Source: Gelidibacter sp038243395 (GTDB lineage Bacteria; Bacteroidota; Bacteroidia; Flavobacteriales; Flavobacteriaceae). From it: DNA of 64,000 bases. The stretch's first letter is position 1. Each line of letters opens with the position of its first letter. Below are positions 54,350-63,711 of the stretch, piece by piece. The position numbers and the translations under genes are program-made. The notes under the pieces were generated by a model, which was given only the letters and a program-made list of their open reading frames with translations, made no database searches and had not been told where the DNA came from. The stretch lies in the NCBI GenBank assembly GCA_038243395.1, contig JBBSRC010000004.1, positions 21,714-85,713 on the forward strand. Direction: 5' to 3'.

Positions 54350-54889
54350 TTATTTTTCGTTCAAATGAATCAAGGCGAAAACTGCATAATTAATCATGTC
54401 CTGATAATTGGCATCGATTCCTTCGCTTACCAAAGTTTTGCCGGCGTTGTCCTCGATTTGTTTTACTCTCAAAAGTTTTTGCAAAATAAGATCAGTTAAA
54501 CTACTGACGCGCATGTCGCGCCAAGCTTCTCCGTAATCATGGTTTTTATCCATCATGAGCTGTTTGGTCAACTCAATTTTATTGTCATAGAGTTTTGCGG
54601 CCTCCTCCACACCCATATCTGGTTTTTCAGCAATTCCTTTTTCCAACTGAATTAAAGCCATCGTGCAGTAATTGATAATTCCAATAAATTCGCTCTCCTC
54701 ACCTTCATCTACCCTACGTTCAGCATTTTGTTGTAAGCCTCTTATCCGTTGGGCCTTAATAAAAATTTGATCTGTCAAAGAGGGAAGCCTTAAAATGCGC
54801 CACGCACTTCCGTAATCTGACATTTTATTAACAAAAAGACTTCTGCATTTTTCAATCACAGTGTCGTATTGTTTTGAGGTATTTTGCAT
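54350..54889 (-). CDS. DUF1599 domain protein
   Basis: 179 residues made of two repeated helical halves, each containing a Y-D-x-x-I/V-E opening and a MSDYGSAWRILRLPSLTDQIFIKAQR / NHDYGEAWRDMRVSSLTDLILQKLLR block (split here at the slash for the two halves). The repeat suggests an all-helical fold similar to MazG-like or nucleotide-binding helical proteins, but no activity is established. The gene is a fixed neighbour of the DoxX-like and tpiA genes in Flavobacteriaceae. It diverges from folP across a 157-bp gap that contains a CAAAGTTC-type short repeat (54927-54960). Confidence 0.9.
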   Translation of the reverse strand: MQNTSKQYDTVIEKCRSLFVNKMSDYGSAWRILRLPSLTDQIFIKAQRIRGLQQNAERRVDEGEESEFIGIINYCTMALIQLEKGIAEKPDMGVEEAAKLYDNKIELTKQLMMDKNHDYGEAWRDMRVSSLTDLILQKLLRVKQIEDNAGKTLVSEGIDANYQDMINYAVFALIHLNEK

Positions 54890-55046
54890 AGAAAACTCGT
54901 AATTTTGTGTAAATTTCGCCTAAATAGTTCAGAGTGCAAAGTTCGAGGTTCAAAGTTTTTCAGTTATAAAATTTTAATATCAATAAAATTAACTTTTGCT
55001 TTATCAACTCCTAAAATTTTAAATCCTTGAACTCAAACTCAACATC

Positions 55047-55871
55047 ATGACCATAAATTGTAAAGGGCAGCTTATTGATTTGAAGATCCCAAAGGTCATG
55101 GGAGTATTAAATCTGACTCCAGATTCTTTTTATGATGGCGGTTTTTACAAAAACGAAGCCGATATCTTAATGCAAGTCGAAAAAATGCTTTTGGAAGGCG
55201 CCACTTTTATTGACATTGGTGCTTATAGTTCACGACCTAATTCTGCACATATCAGTGAAACAGAGGAGTTGGAACGTTTGCTTCCCATAATAAAAATCTT
55301 GATCGCCAGTTTTCCTGATATTTTAATCTCAGTTGATACATTTAGAAGCGAAGTTGCCAAACAATCTATTAATACTGGAGCTTGCTTGATTAATGATATC
55401 TCCGCCGGAAAAATGGATGAAAACATGTTGCCAACCATTGCAGAACTTAACGTGCCCTATATTATGATGCACATGAAAGGGACGCCACAAAACATGCAGC
55501 AAAATACCACTTATGATCATTTGGTAAAAGATATTCTATTTTATTTTTCTGAACGTCTTGCAGTTGCAAAGGGATTAGGAATTATAGATATCATTGTTGA
55601 TCCTGGTTTTGGATTTTCAAAAACTACTGCTCAAAACTATGAACTATTAAAGCATTTGGAAGTATTTAAAATGCTTGAAAAATCAATCTTAGTTGGCTTT
55701 TCAAGAAAATCGATGATCTATAAACCTCTTAATACATCAGCAAACGAGGCTCTTAATGGCACAACCATCTTAAACACTATTGCGCTACAGAAAAACGCAT
55801 CCATATTAAGAGTTCATGATGTAAAAGAGGCTATGGAATGTATACAGCTTACCCAACAACTATATTTATAA
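55047..55871 (+). CDS. folP: Dihydropteroate synthase
   Basis: 274 residues, TIM barrel. Pterin and phosphate-binding motifs are clear: VMGVLNLTPDSFYDGG, FIDIGAYSSRPNS and IIVDPGFGFSKT, plus the sulfonamide-site region VGFSRKSMI. It joins p-aminobenzoate and dihydropterin pyrophosphate in folate synthesis. First gene of a compact operon: the lipoprotein gene starts 3 bp after the stop, then cdaA. Sequence in the PABA loops is complete, with no insertion. Confidence 0.96.
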   Translation: MTINCKGQLIDLKIPKVMGVLNLTPDSFYDGGFYKNEADILMQVEKMLLEGATFIDIGAYSSRPNSAHISETEELERLLPIIKILIASFPDILISVDTFRSEVAKQSINTGACLINDISAGKMDENMLPTIAELNVPYIMMHMKGTPQNMQQNTTYDHLVKDILFYFSERLAVAKGLGIIDIIVDPGFGFSKTTAQNYELLKHLEVFKMLEKSILVGFSRKSMIYKPLNTSANEALNGTTILNTIALQKNASILRVHDVKEAMECIQLTQQLYL

Positions 55872-55874
55872 TTC

Positions 55875-56555
55875 ATGAGATATCTATTACTTACCTTGTT
55901 GTGTTTTACGTTCTCCTGTAATAACGAGAAGACCATATTGCTTCCAGAAATAGTAAATGCGGAAGTAACCGATGTTCTTGATGTCTCTCCTGTTTATGTT
56001 TTTTATAACGAATCAAAAGCTGACAGTCTTGAACTTAACCGGGCCAATGTGATAACTTCCACCAATTGGCTCGTCAACGTTGATAAAAGACTTACTTTAA
56101 GCCAAGTCATTCCTAAAATAATGGTGCTGCAAGACAAAAAGCGAAATGCTGAATTGCACAAAAGTGAAAATTCTAAAAACTATTTTACCTGTAATGACAC
56201 GAGTATTAAAAATTTAGGGTTTTTGGAATTTACGAACGTGATCTACAAAACAAACTTTGTGTTACCAAACATAACACCCGACTTTGACAATCCAAGAGAA
56301 AAGCGCATCATTATTGATTTCAAAAGCACTAGTGACATCAAATTGGTAAGCGTTTTTAAGGATTCCATCATCAAAAAAACATCGCTACAAAATCTAAAGG
56401 AAGCTATCGAAACACTGCCAGAAGGTGCTTCTTATGAATTGTTTTTAAACATCAATGACAACTTGTTCTTTCAAGATTACATTACTTTCAAATCAACACT
56501 TTTTAAAATAAATTCATCTAAAGTAACCATAAACGAAAACGAATTCATTTATTAA
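55875..56555 (+). CDS. Putative lipoprotein of unknown function
   Basis: 226 residues. The lipobox CFTFSC (Cys15) follows a short basic and hydrophobic start, MRYLLLTLLC, so it should be an anchored lipoprotein. The mature part contains a strand-and-helix rich domain with two cysteines (Cys at FTCND and the anchor), and segments RLTLSQVIPKI and SLQNLKEAIETLPEG. No family is recognised. It is tightly placed between folP (3 bp) and cdaA (35 bp), so it is expressed with c-di-AMP synthesis. It might sense the envelope for CdaA in place of CdaR/YbbR, but that is only inference. Confidence 0.8.
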   Translation: MRYLLLTLLCFTFSCNNEKTILLPEIVNAEVTDVLDVSPVYVFYNESKADSLELNRANVITSTNWLVNVDKRLTLSQVIPKIMVLQDKKRNAELHKSENSKNYFTCNDTSIKNLGFLEFTNVIYKTNFVLPNITPDFDNPREKRIIIDFKSTSDIKLVSVFKDSIIKKTSLQNLKEAIETLPEGASYELFLNINDNLFFQDYITFKSTLFKINSSKVTINENEFIY

Positions 56556-56590
56556 CCATATTTTTTTAATTTTACAAAAACGCTTAAGGA

Positions 56591-57373
56591 TTGGATCAGC
56601 TAAAATTTTGGGATTTCGGGATTATTGATTTTATTGATGTTTTCCTCGTTGCCATACTTCTATATTATGTTTACAAGCTTATAAAAGGAACGGTTGCCAT
56701 CAATATTTTTATTGGTATCATCATCATCTATTTTATATGGAAACTGACCACATTCCTAAAAATGGGATTATTGAGCTCCATTTTCAGTGGGTTTATGGAT
56801 GTGGGGATTATCGCTTTAATTGTAGTCTTCCAACCCGAAATAAGAAAATTTCTTTTAATGGTCGGTTCAACAAATTTTGGAAATAAACGCCGATTTTTAA
56901 GACATCTCAATTTTCTAAAAACAGAAGGACAGGTGCAAACCGATGTGGACGTTATTATTTCGGCATGTCAAAAAATGGCCTCTACCAGAACGGGGGCATT
57001 GATTGTTTTGGAACGCAGTAATAACCTTGACTTTTTGACCAGTTCTGGGGACGCGATGAATATTGCCGTGACCCAGCCTATTATTGAAAGTATCTTTTTT
57101 AAGAACAGCCCATTGCATGATGGCGCCATCGTAATTGCCGACAATACCGTAAAAGCCACACGGGTCATACTTCCTGTAAGTAGCGAACGGAATATTCCGC
57201 AACGTTTTGGATTACGCCACCGAGCGGCCGTTGGGATCACTGAAAAAACAGATGCTTTGGCCATTACCGTAAGTGAAGAAACAGGACAGATATCCTATTT
57301 GAAAAATGGCGAATTTGTCATGTTTAAAGACAACGATGAACTCATTGAAATGATTAAGAAAGATTTGGCATGA
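56591..57373 (+). CDS. cdaA: Diadenylate cyclase CdaA
   Basis: 260 residues starting with TTG at 56591. Three N-terminal membrane helices (residues about 13-30, 34-50, 60-84) precede a DisA_N cyclase domain. The conserved catalytic motifs are DGA in PLHDGAIVI and RHR in FGLRHRAAVGIT. It condenses two ATP molecules to c-di-AMP, a second messenger controlling cell wall and potassium balance. The usual Firmicutes partners cdaR and glmM are not next to it; instead it follows folP and a lipoprotein gene. Full length for the CdaA/TIGR00159 type. Confidence 0.94.
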   Translation: MDQLKFWDFGIIDFIDVFLVAILLYYVYKLIKGTVAINIFIGIIIIYFIWKLTTFLKMGLLSSIFSGFMDVGIIALIVVFQPEIRKFLLMVGSTNFGNKRRFLRHLNFLKTEGQVQTDVDVIISACQKMASTRTGALIVLERSNNLDFLTSSGDAMNIAVTQPIIESIFFKNSPLHDGAIVIADNTVKATRVILPVSSERNIPQRFGLRHRAAVGITEKTDALAITVSEETGQISYLKNGEFVMFKDNDELIEMIKKDLA

Positions 57374-57526
57374 TGCATTGCCAGTTTTAAGAATAAGAAA
57401 CAAACCGGAATAAAAAGACCTTATTATCGATCGCCGCCAACACTCTGCCAACTAAAATATGCTATTCCTTCTTTGACTGTTAATTTAAAAAACCATGTAT
57501 GGATCTCAAAAAACCGCATCAGATAC

Positions 57527-59296
57527 TTAAACTGTCTCTTGCTTCATAAACTGCACTTCATACAAGTTTCTGTAGTAGCCATCCTTATTTTGAAGTAATT
57601 CTCTATGAGTGCCCTGCTCGACAATTTTTCCTGCATCCATTACGATAATATTATCCGCTTTTTGAATGGTCGCCAAACGGTGTGCAATAACGATAGAGGT
57701 TCTGTCTTTAGTGATTTTATCAGTTGCAATTTGCATCAACTGTTCCGAATAAGAATCTACGGAAGAAGTGGCTTCATCCAAAACTAAAATGCTCGGGTTC
57801 GTCACATAAGCTCTCAAAAATGAAATCAATTGACGTTGCCCAGAAGAAAGCATTACTCCACGTTCCTTTACATTATAATGATAGCCGTTCGGCAAACTCA
57901 TTATAAAATCATGGAGACCGATATCCTGAGCAGCTTGTATTACTTGGGCTTCTGTAATGTTTGGGTTATTCAATGTGATATTATTTAAAATGGTATCGGC
58001 GAAAAGAAAAACATCTTGAAGAACCACTGATATTTGAGCTCTTAAGGATTTTAAGCTCAGATTTTTAATATTAATGCCATCAATATAAATACTTCCTTTC
58101 TGGATGTCGTAAAAACGGTTCAACAAATTGATAATGGTTGATTTCCCCGCTCCCGTTGCACCAACGATTGCTATAGTCTGGCCTGGTTTTACCTCAAAAG
58201 AAATGCCTTTTAAAACTTCTTCATCTTCGATATAAGAAAAGTGAACCTTATCAAATTTGATATTTCCTGTAAAATCTGGAGCATCCGTCTGCCCTGAATC
58301 ATCAATTTGCGAGGTGGTATCCAAAACCTCAAAAACGCGATTGGCTGCAACAATGCCCATTTGGAACGTATTAAACCTATTGGCAATTTGGTTTAATGGT
58401 CTGAAGAGCATAGGAATCATCATAATAAACGCAAACAAATCCCCTTGGGACGCCAGGTTGTCTGAAATAATATTGAGTCCGCCATACCACACCACCATTC
58501 CAAGAGTCAAGGACGATAAAAATTCAGCAATTGGAAAAAACACGGAGTTATACCAAACTGTTTTTAACCAGCCTTTTCTGTGACGTGAGTTAATATCCCT
58601 AAAGTTTCGATACTCTGTTTCTTCTCTTGTAAAAAGCTGCAAGATCTTCATTCCTGTTACACGTTCCTGCACAAAAGAATTAAGATTGGATACTTCATTA
58701 CGCACATCTTCAAAAGCAACTTTCATATATTTCTGGAAAATAACGGTCGCAATAAGCACAATTGGCAACGTTGCAAACACTAAAATACTGAGCTTCCAAT
58801 TCATGAAAATCATCACACCCCCAACGACCAACATCTTAAGGATATCACTAAAAATCATGAAAAGCCCTTCTCCAAAAATATCCGAGATACGTTCCATATC
58901 CGTAACTGTTCGCGTAATCAATACGCCCACTGACGAATTATCAAAATATTTCATTCTGAAGCTCATGATGTGTTTAAACAGTTTGACACGAATATCCTTA
59001 ACCACGGATTGCCCTAACCAACTGGAGTAATAAATAAACAGCAACTGAGAAACCACCTCTAGAATTAATAGAACAATCATGACAATGATGTAGTACATAA
59101 ACCCATCATATTCTCGAAGCTCAATATGATTATCGATTGCCTGCTGTAAGACATAAGGTCTCATAGCACTAAAAACAGCTAAGCCAACAACAAATAATAA
59201 GGTTAAAGTAAAGACAAACTTATAAGGCTTAATATATTGCATTAAGCGTTTGAAGAGATTTACGTCATAAACTTTGGTTTTCTTTTTAGCACTCAT
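57527..59296 (-). CDS. MsbA-like ABC transporter (fused permease-ATPase)
   Basis: 589 residues. Six membrane helices (residues about 25-315) are followed by an ABC ATPase domain with Walker A GATGAGKST, the Q-loop in ISVVLQDVFLF, signature LSSGQRQLISF, Walker B SILVLDEATSSVD, and H-switch VIAHRLATI. The half-transporter forms homodimers or heterodimers for export of lipids, drugs or peptides. The gene begins 2 bp after the truA stop, so it is translationally coupled to truA, a common flavobacterial order. The substrate is not indicated. Confidence 0.93.
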   Translation of the reverse strand: MSAKKKTKVYDVNLFKRLMQYIKPYKFVFTLTLLFVVGLAVFSAMRPYVLQQAIDNHIELREYDGFMYYIIVMIVLLILEVVSQLLFIYYSSWLGQSVVKDIRVKLFKHIMSFRMKYFDNSSVGVLITRTVTDMERISDIFGEGLFMIFSDILKMLVVGGVMIFMNWKLSILVFATLPIVLIATVIFQKYMKVAFEDVRNEVSNLNSFVQERVTGMKILQLFTREETEYRNFRDINSRHRKGWLKTVWYNSVFFPIAEFLSSLTLGMVVWYGGLNIISDNLASQGDLFAFIMMIPMLFRPLNQIANRFNTFQMGIVAANRVFEVLDTTSQIDDSGQTDAPDFTGNIKFDKVHFSYIEDEEVLKGISFEVKPGQTIAIVGATGAGKSTIINLLNRFYDIQKGSIYIDGINIKNLSLKSLRAQISVVLQDVFLFADTILNNITLNNPNITEAQVIQAAQDIGLHDFIMSLPNGYHYNVKERGVMLSSGQRQLISFLRAYVTNPSILVLDEATSSVDSYSEQLMQIATDKITKDRTSIVIAHRLATIQKADNIIVMDAGKIVEQGTHRELLQNKDGYYRNLYEVQFMKQETV

Positions 59297-59298
59297 AA

Positions 59299-60072
59299 TT
59301 ATATAGCGTTAAAAATAGTGTCAGGATATTGAATATCCATTAAATATAAGCCTTGTGCGGGGACTGAAAATCCCGCTTCGCTCCTATCCTTTGATTTAAT
59401 GATGTCATGTAATTTTGCGATCTCAAGTTTACCCAGTCCAATGTTAACCATGGTTCCTACTATCGCACGTACCATGTTTCGCAAAAACCGGTCGGCTGTA
59501 ATTACAAAGGTCAACTCAGTATTATTCAAGACCCAATAGGCTTCCTTAATGTCACAAAAATACGTTTTTACATCAGTATTACTTTTAGAAAAGCATTCAA
59601 AATCTCTATACTGCAATAAAATCTCACAAGCTCTATTCATTTTATTGACGTCCAAAGGCAGATGAATTTTATACGCAAAATCATGTGTAAAAACATTTTT
59701 AGTGTTGGAAATACGGTAGTGATAGGTTCTGCTCAAAGCATTGAATCTGGCGTGTGCTTTATCCCTCACTTCAAAAATACGATGAACAGCGATGTCAGAA
59801 GGCAAAAACCAATTGACTTTAAAAATTAAAGTATCAATATCAAAGGCTTCATCCATATCAAAATGTGCAAACATTTGAGAGGCATGAACACCAGCATCGG
59901 TGCGACCTGCGCCCATCACTTTTATAGGAACTCTTAATAATGTAGATAACGCGTGCTCTAAAACCTGTTGCACGGAATTGGCATTTGGCTGTCTCTGCCA
60001 TCCATGGTATGCTTTTCCGTTATATGACAATTCGATAAAATATCTCAAGGTAATTATGATAGATTTGAACAT
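59299..60072 (-). CDS. truA: tRNA pseudouridine(38-40) synthase
   Basis: 257 residues. Catalytic Asp is in the motif GAGRTDAGVHA. The N-terminal YFIELSYNGKAYHGWQRQPNA and the FLRNMVRAIVGTMVNIG segment are typical of TruA. It isomerises uridines 38-40 in the anticodon arm of tRNAs. The longest frame starts at ATG 60072; a TTG at 60048 would give the N-terminus LRYFIELSYNG usual for flavobacterial TruA, and may be the true start. The ABC transporter gene follows directly in the same operon. Confidence 0.95.
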   Translation of the reverse strand: MFKSIIITLRYFIELSYNGKAYHGWQRQPNANSVQQVLEHALSTLLRVPIKVMGAGRTDAGVHASQMFAHFDMDEAFDIDTLIFKVNWFLPSDIAVHRIFEVRDKAHARFNALSRTYHYRISNTKNVFTHDFAYKIHLPLDVNKMNRACEILLQYRDFECFSKSNTDVKTYFCDIKEAYWVLNNTELTFVITADRFLRNMVRAIVGTMVNIGLGKLEIAKLHDIIKSKDRSEAGFSVPAQGLYLMDIQYPDTIFNAI

Positions 60073-60294
60073 TTTATATCAAACATAGAACCATGTCGTC
60101 CATTGTAAAAATAAACTATGCTTTGATATAGGATAATACATTACTTGCTGAAAAGCTTATGTCTTTATCACTATTTTTGTGCTTGGCAAAGATAATTAGA
60201 AATATGATTAAAACCCCTCTGTTCCAAAATTTCAGAATTAAAAACTGAGAGGTTTAGACATCATCATATTTTGATTTCTATAAAACTCATTCTT

Positions 60295-60786
60295 TTGAAA
60301 AAAATTTTACTCTTATCAGACACGCACAGTTTTATTGACGATGACATTCTAAAATATGTAAAGCAAGCTGATGAAGTTTGGCATGCTGGCGATATTGGCA
60401 ATTTGAAAGTAACGGATACCATAAAAAAACTCAAGCCACTACGAGCAGTTTATGGCAATATTGATAATACCGAAGCGCGCATGGAATTCCCGGAGGACAA
60501 TAGATTTATGTGCGAAAATGTCGATGTGTTAATCACACATATTGGTGGGTATCCTGGCAAATACAGTCCACGAATTAGAGAAACCCTTTATCAAAATCCG
60601 CCTAAACTCTTTATTTGTGGGCATTCCCATATCCTAAAAGTGATGCCAGATAAGAAACTTAATCTGCTGCACATGAACCCCGGTGCCATTGGAAAACATG
60701 GCTTTCAACAGGTAAGAACAATGTTGCGTTTTACTATTGATGGGGATAAAATCGAAAATTTGGAGGTCATTGAGTTTAAGAAATAG
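60295..60786 (+). CDS. YfcE-like metallophosphoesterase
   Basis: 163 residues from a TTG at 60295 that gives the family-like start LKKILLLSDTHSF; another TTG at 60271 lies eight codons earlier and cannot be excluded. Metal-binding and catalytic motifs of the calcineurin-like fold are complete: SDTHSF, HAGDIG, VYGNID, LITHIGG and ICGHSHI, with MNPGAIG near the end. Small proteins of this family hydrolyse phosphodiester bonds of unknown physiological substrates. It is the only plus-strand gene between truA and DUF4293 and looks monocistronic. Confidence 0.9.
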   Translation: MKKILLLSDTHSFIDDDILKYVKQADEVWHAGDIGNLKVTDTIKKLKPLRAVYGNIDNTEARMEFPEDNRFMCENVDVLITHIGGYPGKYSPRIRETLYQNPPKLFICGHSHILKVMPDKKLNLLHMNPGAIGKHGFQQVRTMLRFTIDGDKIENLEVIEFKK

Positions 60787-60929
60787 TGGAAGAGTTCTGG
60801 CTTATTTTCTTGAAGTTTAACACAAAATTTACCCTAAAAAATCGATACCTTTCTTAAATTATATAACGACAGTCCCCTTCCCTTCGGGAAGGATTAGGGA
60901 TGGGCTTTGCGGGATTAGTTCAACCAACA

Positions 60930-60961
60930 AATTCCAATGCGCCTTCGGCTTTTGGAATTTG
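60930..60961. repeat. Hairpin of a dispersed extragenic type
   Basis: AAATTCCAA pairs with TTGGAATTT across CCTTCGGC-type inner complementarity, forming a palindrome rich in TTCGG. A smaller CCTTCCC-TTCG-GGAAGG hairpin lies nearby at about 60878-60894. Such GGAATTTGGGTTT-type palindromes are a common intergenic signal in flavobacterial sequence, to my recollection. Confidence 0.5.
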
Positions 60962-60974
60962 GGTTTCACTAAAA

Positions 60975-61000
60975 AAACCCGAGATCTTCACCTCGGGTTT
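60975..61000 (-). terminator. Terminator of the DUF4293 gene
   Basis: AAACCCGAG (60975-60983) pairs with CTCGGGTTT (60992-61000) around 8 nt; on the minus strand it is followed by seven T residues. Located 28 bp past the DUF4293 stop. Confidence 0.8.
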
Positions 61001-61028
61001 ACGCACTAAATAAATTAAGATAATAGGT

Positions 61029-61439
61029 TTATCGCAATCTATCGACAGATTTTACAAGATCTTCATCCTTTTTTATGGCCTTATTGGCTAACACCAAAAA
61101 TACGATAGAGAAAATAGGAATAAAGATCCCAACGCCTTTCTCAGAGATATCAGCCTCTCCAGACGTCATTAGCAATAGATATAAGAATAATCCTAGTAAA
61201 ATAAAGTTTAATATGATATTAAGCCGTCCCAACACAAATTGGAACTTCCTGTGTTTATAATTAAAAATAGATATCAAAGATAATGCAGAAGATCCAAAAA
61301 ACATAGCCAAATACATCATATCATCTTTTGCATACACCGGAACGTCATTTGCATTAGTCCATAAATGAAACAAAAATATCAAGCCACCCGAAAAGATGGC
61401 TGCAATTAGTAAATAAACGGTTTGAATACGTTGTATCAT
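61029..61439 (-). CDS. DUF4293 membrane protein
   Basis: 136 residues with four hydrophobic helices (residues about 7-24, 43-62, 68-88, 105-122). The N-terminal MIQRIQTVYLLIAAIFSGG is the diagnostic DUF4293 start, and the family is restricted to Bacteroidota. It is a small inner-membrane protein of unknown function. In many relatives it sits next to rho, as here (divergent, 221 bp apart). No signal for substrate or partner. Confidence 0.92.
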   Translation of the reverse strand: MIQRIQTVYLLIAAIFSGGLIFLFHLWTNANDVPVYAKDDMMYLAMFFGSSALSLISIFNYKHRKFQFVLGRLNIILNFILLGLFLYLLLMTSGEADISEKGVGIFIPIFSIVFLVLANKAIKKDEDLVKSVDRLR

Positions 61440-61660
61440 CGGTTAATCTAAAAAATTAAAGTCCAAAATTAACAGTTTCTTTTTAAACTTACTCCTATTT
61501 TTAAAATAAAATTGTATTATTGCAAATAACAATTCATTACTGACAGAGTGATAGGCTGTTAATCTTCAAAATTACATTCGATTTTTTCCTCATACTTAAT
61601 ACCTGAATAAGTTTCGGAACGGATCCAATTTCAATTTTATAATAATATTCATAAACATAC

Positions 61661-63454
61661 ATGTTTGAAATTTCGCAATTAAAGGAAAAGAAGCTTTCCG
61701 AATTACAGGAAATAGCTCAAAAATTAAATGTACCTAAGTATCGCACGCTTAAAAAATTAGATTTGGTCTATCAAATCTTAGATTTACAAGCTGCGAATCC
61801 GGAGGTGGTAAAAGCCGAAATCGCTCCGTCGACCGATAGTAATGCTGAGGCACCAAAAGCAGAAAAAGCACCTCTAAGAAAGAAAAGAGAGCGTGTCGAA
61901 AAAAAACCTACTCCAGCTGCAGTCCAACCACAACAAAAAATGGATCTACCAGAAATTAAAACTGAAGCAAAAATCGAAACGCCTCCAGCAGCAGCCTCGA
62001 ACGAAGATGCTATCGATCCTAAAAAAGAATCCACGCCTGCTGTAAAGGAACCAACTCCTGCTAAAAAAGTAGAACAGCGGGAGAAAAAACAATTTACTCC
62101 AAAGGAGAAAGAGACTACAAACAAGCCTCAATCAAAAGACAATAAGCCTCAATCAAAAGACAACAAACCCCAATCCAAAGAGAACAGAACGCAACATTCT
62201 GGTGACACTAATGGGAATAAGGCGAGCTCCAAAGATAATAGAGACAACAATAATCGTGACCACAGTGCTCACGCATCCTCTAAAGTAAACAACGGCAATA
62301 AAGACAGCAGAAACCGTTACAGAGAGCCAGATTTTGAATTTGATGCCATTATTGAAAGTGAAGGTGTTTTAGACATTATGCAAGATGGATACGGATTTTT
62401 ACGTTCCTCAGATTATAATTACCTATCCTCTCCTGATGATATTTATGTGTCTCAATCACAAATCAGATTATTTGGTTTGAAAACTGGAGATACTGTTCTT
62501 GGTCATGTAAGACCTCCAAAAGAAGGTGAAAAATATTTCCCTTTAATTAAGGTGAGTAAAATTAACGGCCAAAGACCAGAAGTAGTGAGAGACCGAGTGT
62601 CATTTGAGCATTTGACACCATTATTTCCTCAGGAAAAATTCAATCTTGCGGATAAACAAAGTACAATTTCTACACGAATCATGGATTTGTTCTCTCCAAT
62701 TGGAAAAGGACAACGTGGGATGATTGTATCGCAACCAAAAACCGGTAAAACGATGCTCTTGAAGGATGTGGCAAATGCGATTGCCGCAAATCACCCAGAA
62801 GTTTACCAAATGATTTTATTAATTGACGAGCGTCCAGAAGAGGTAACCGATATGCAACGTAATGTTCGCGGTGAAGTTATTGCTTCAACATTTGATAAGG
62901 AAGCGCATGAACACGTTAAAATTGCCAATATCGTTCTAGAAAAAGCAAAACGCTTGGTAGAATGTGGTCATGACGTGGTTATCTTATTAGACTCCATTAC
63001 ACGTTTGGCACGTGCATACAATACCGTTCAGCCAGCCTCAGGAAAAATATTAAGTGGTGGTGTGGATGCCAATGCTTTGCACAAACCAAAACGTTTCTTT
63101 GGTGCAGCACGAAACATCGAAAATGGTGGATCGTTGACCATCATCGCAACAGCCTTAACTGAAACAGGTTCTAAAATGGACGAAGTGATCTTTGAGGAAT
63201 TTAAAGGAACTGGTAATATGGAATTGCAATTGGATAGAAAAATCTCTAACCGACGTATATTCCCTGCTATTGATTTAACCTCTTCTAGCACACGTAGAGA
63301 TGATTTGCTGTTAGATGAAAATACTATTCAGAGAATGTGGGTCATGCGTAAATATCTTGCCGACATGAATCCAGTGGAAGCCATGGAATTCATTAACGAC
63401 AGATTCAAAAAGACAAGAAATAACGAAGAATTTTTAGTGTCAATGAATGGCTAA
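61661..63454 (+). CDS. rho: Transcription termination factor Rho with a long disordered insertion
   Basis: 597 residues, about 180 longer than E. coli Rho. Residues 1-45 form the Rho N helical domain (SELQEIAQKLNVPKYRTLKKLDLV). Residues about 48-225 are low-complexity, rich in Pro, Lys, Glu, Asn and Ser, with three consecutive NKPQSKD heptads (154-174). The RNA-binding CSD follows (DGYGFLRSSDYNYL). The ATPase has the P-loop QPKTGKT near 358-363, Walker B VVILLDSITRLARAYN and the Q- and R-loop regions GGVDANALHKPKRFFGAARN. The hexameric helicase ends untranslated transcripts. Disordered Rho insertions occur across Bacteroidota and were reported to drive phase separation in B. thetaiotaomicron. 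Monocistronic, closed by a strong terminator. Confidence 0.96.
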   Translation: MFEISQLKEKKLSELQEIAQKLNVPKYRTLKKLDLVYQILDLQAANPEVVKAEIAPSTDSNAEAPKAEKAPLRKKRERVEKKPTPAAVQPQQKMDLPEIKTEAKIETPPAAASNEDAIDPKKESTPAVKEPTPAKKVEQREKKQFTPKEKETTNKPQSKDNKPQSKDNKPQSKENRTQHSGDTNGNKASSKDNRDNNNRDHSAHASSKVNNGNKDSRNRYREPDFEFDAIIESEGVLDIMQDGYGFLRSSDYNYLSSPDDIYVSQSQIRLFGLKTGDTVLGHVRPPKEGEKYFPLIKVSKINGQRPEVVRDRVSFEHLTPLFPQEKFNLADKQSTISTRIMDLFSPIGKGQRGMIVSQPKTGKTMLLKDVANAIAANHPEVYQMILLIDERPEEVTDMQRNVRGEVIASTFDKEAHEHVKIANIVLEKAKRLVECGHDVVILLDSITRLARAYNTVQPASGKILSGGVDANALHKPKRFFGAARNIENGGSLTIIATALTETGSKMDEVIFEEFKGTGNMELQLDRKISNRRIFPAIDLTSSSTRRDDLLLDENTIQRMWVMRKYLADMNPVEAMEFINDRFKKTRNNEEFLVSMNG

Positions 63455-63474
63455 TAAATGATTCAGTCTATAAT

Positions 63475-63513
63475 AAAAAAGCCCCAAGTTTCAATAAACT
63501 TGGGGCTTTTTTT
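63475..63513 (+). terminator. Intrinsic terminator of rho
   Basis: A 17-bp stem (AAAAAAGCCCCAAGTTT and complement) with a 4-nt loop followed by T residues, 21 bp past the rho stop codon. Confidence 0.9.
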
Positions 63514-63598
63514 ATAATACCATTTTCATTTATAGACGGTTTTCTTTGAGTGATGCGTATCGTCTTTGAGGATACAGTTGAGACAATTTTGAGCCGCG

Positions 63599-63639
63599 GT
63601 AGAGCCGCAATGCATTGTGGCTTTACATTGCGGCTCTAC
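63599..63639. repeat. Extragenic palindrome with GCAATGCATTG core
   Basis: GTAGAGCCGCAATG (63599-63612) pairs perfectly with CATTGCGGCTCTAC (63626-63639) over a 13-nt loop that itself contains a partial copy of the arm. The phrase GCAATGCATTG is shared with the perfect palindrome at 19571-19590. No gene uses it as an obvious operator. Confidence 0.6.
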
Positions 63640-63658
63640 GTGAGATTTACGCATAAAA

Positions 63659-63683
63659 AAATCCATTCAAATTGAATGGATTT
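63659..63683 (-). terminator. Terminator of rpsT
   Basis: AAATCCATTCAA (63659-63670) pairs with TTGAATGGATTT (63672-63683). On the minus strand the stem runs into seven T residues, 28 bp past the rpsT stop. Confidence 0.82.
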
Positions 63684-63711
63684 CGTATGGTATAAAAAAC
63701 GTTTCTTCTAA

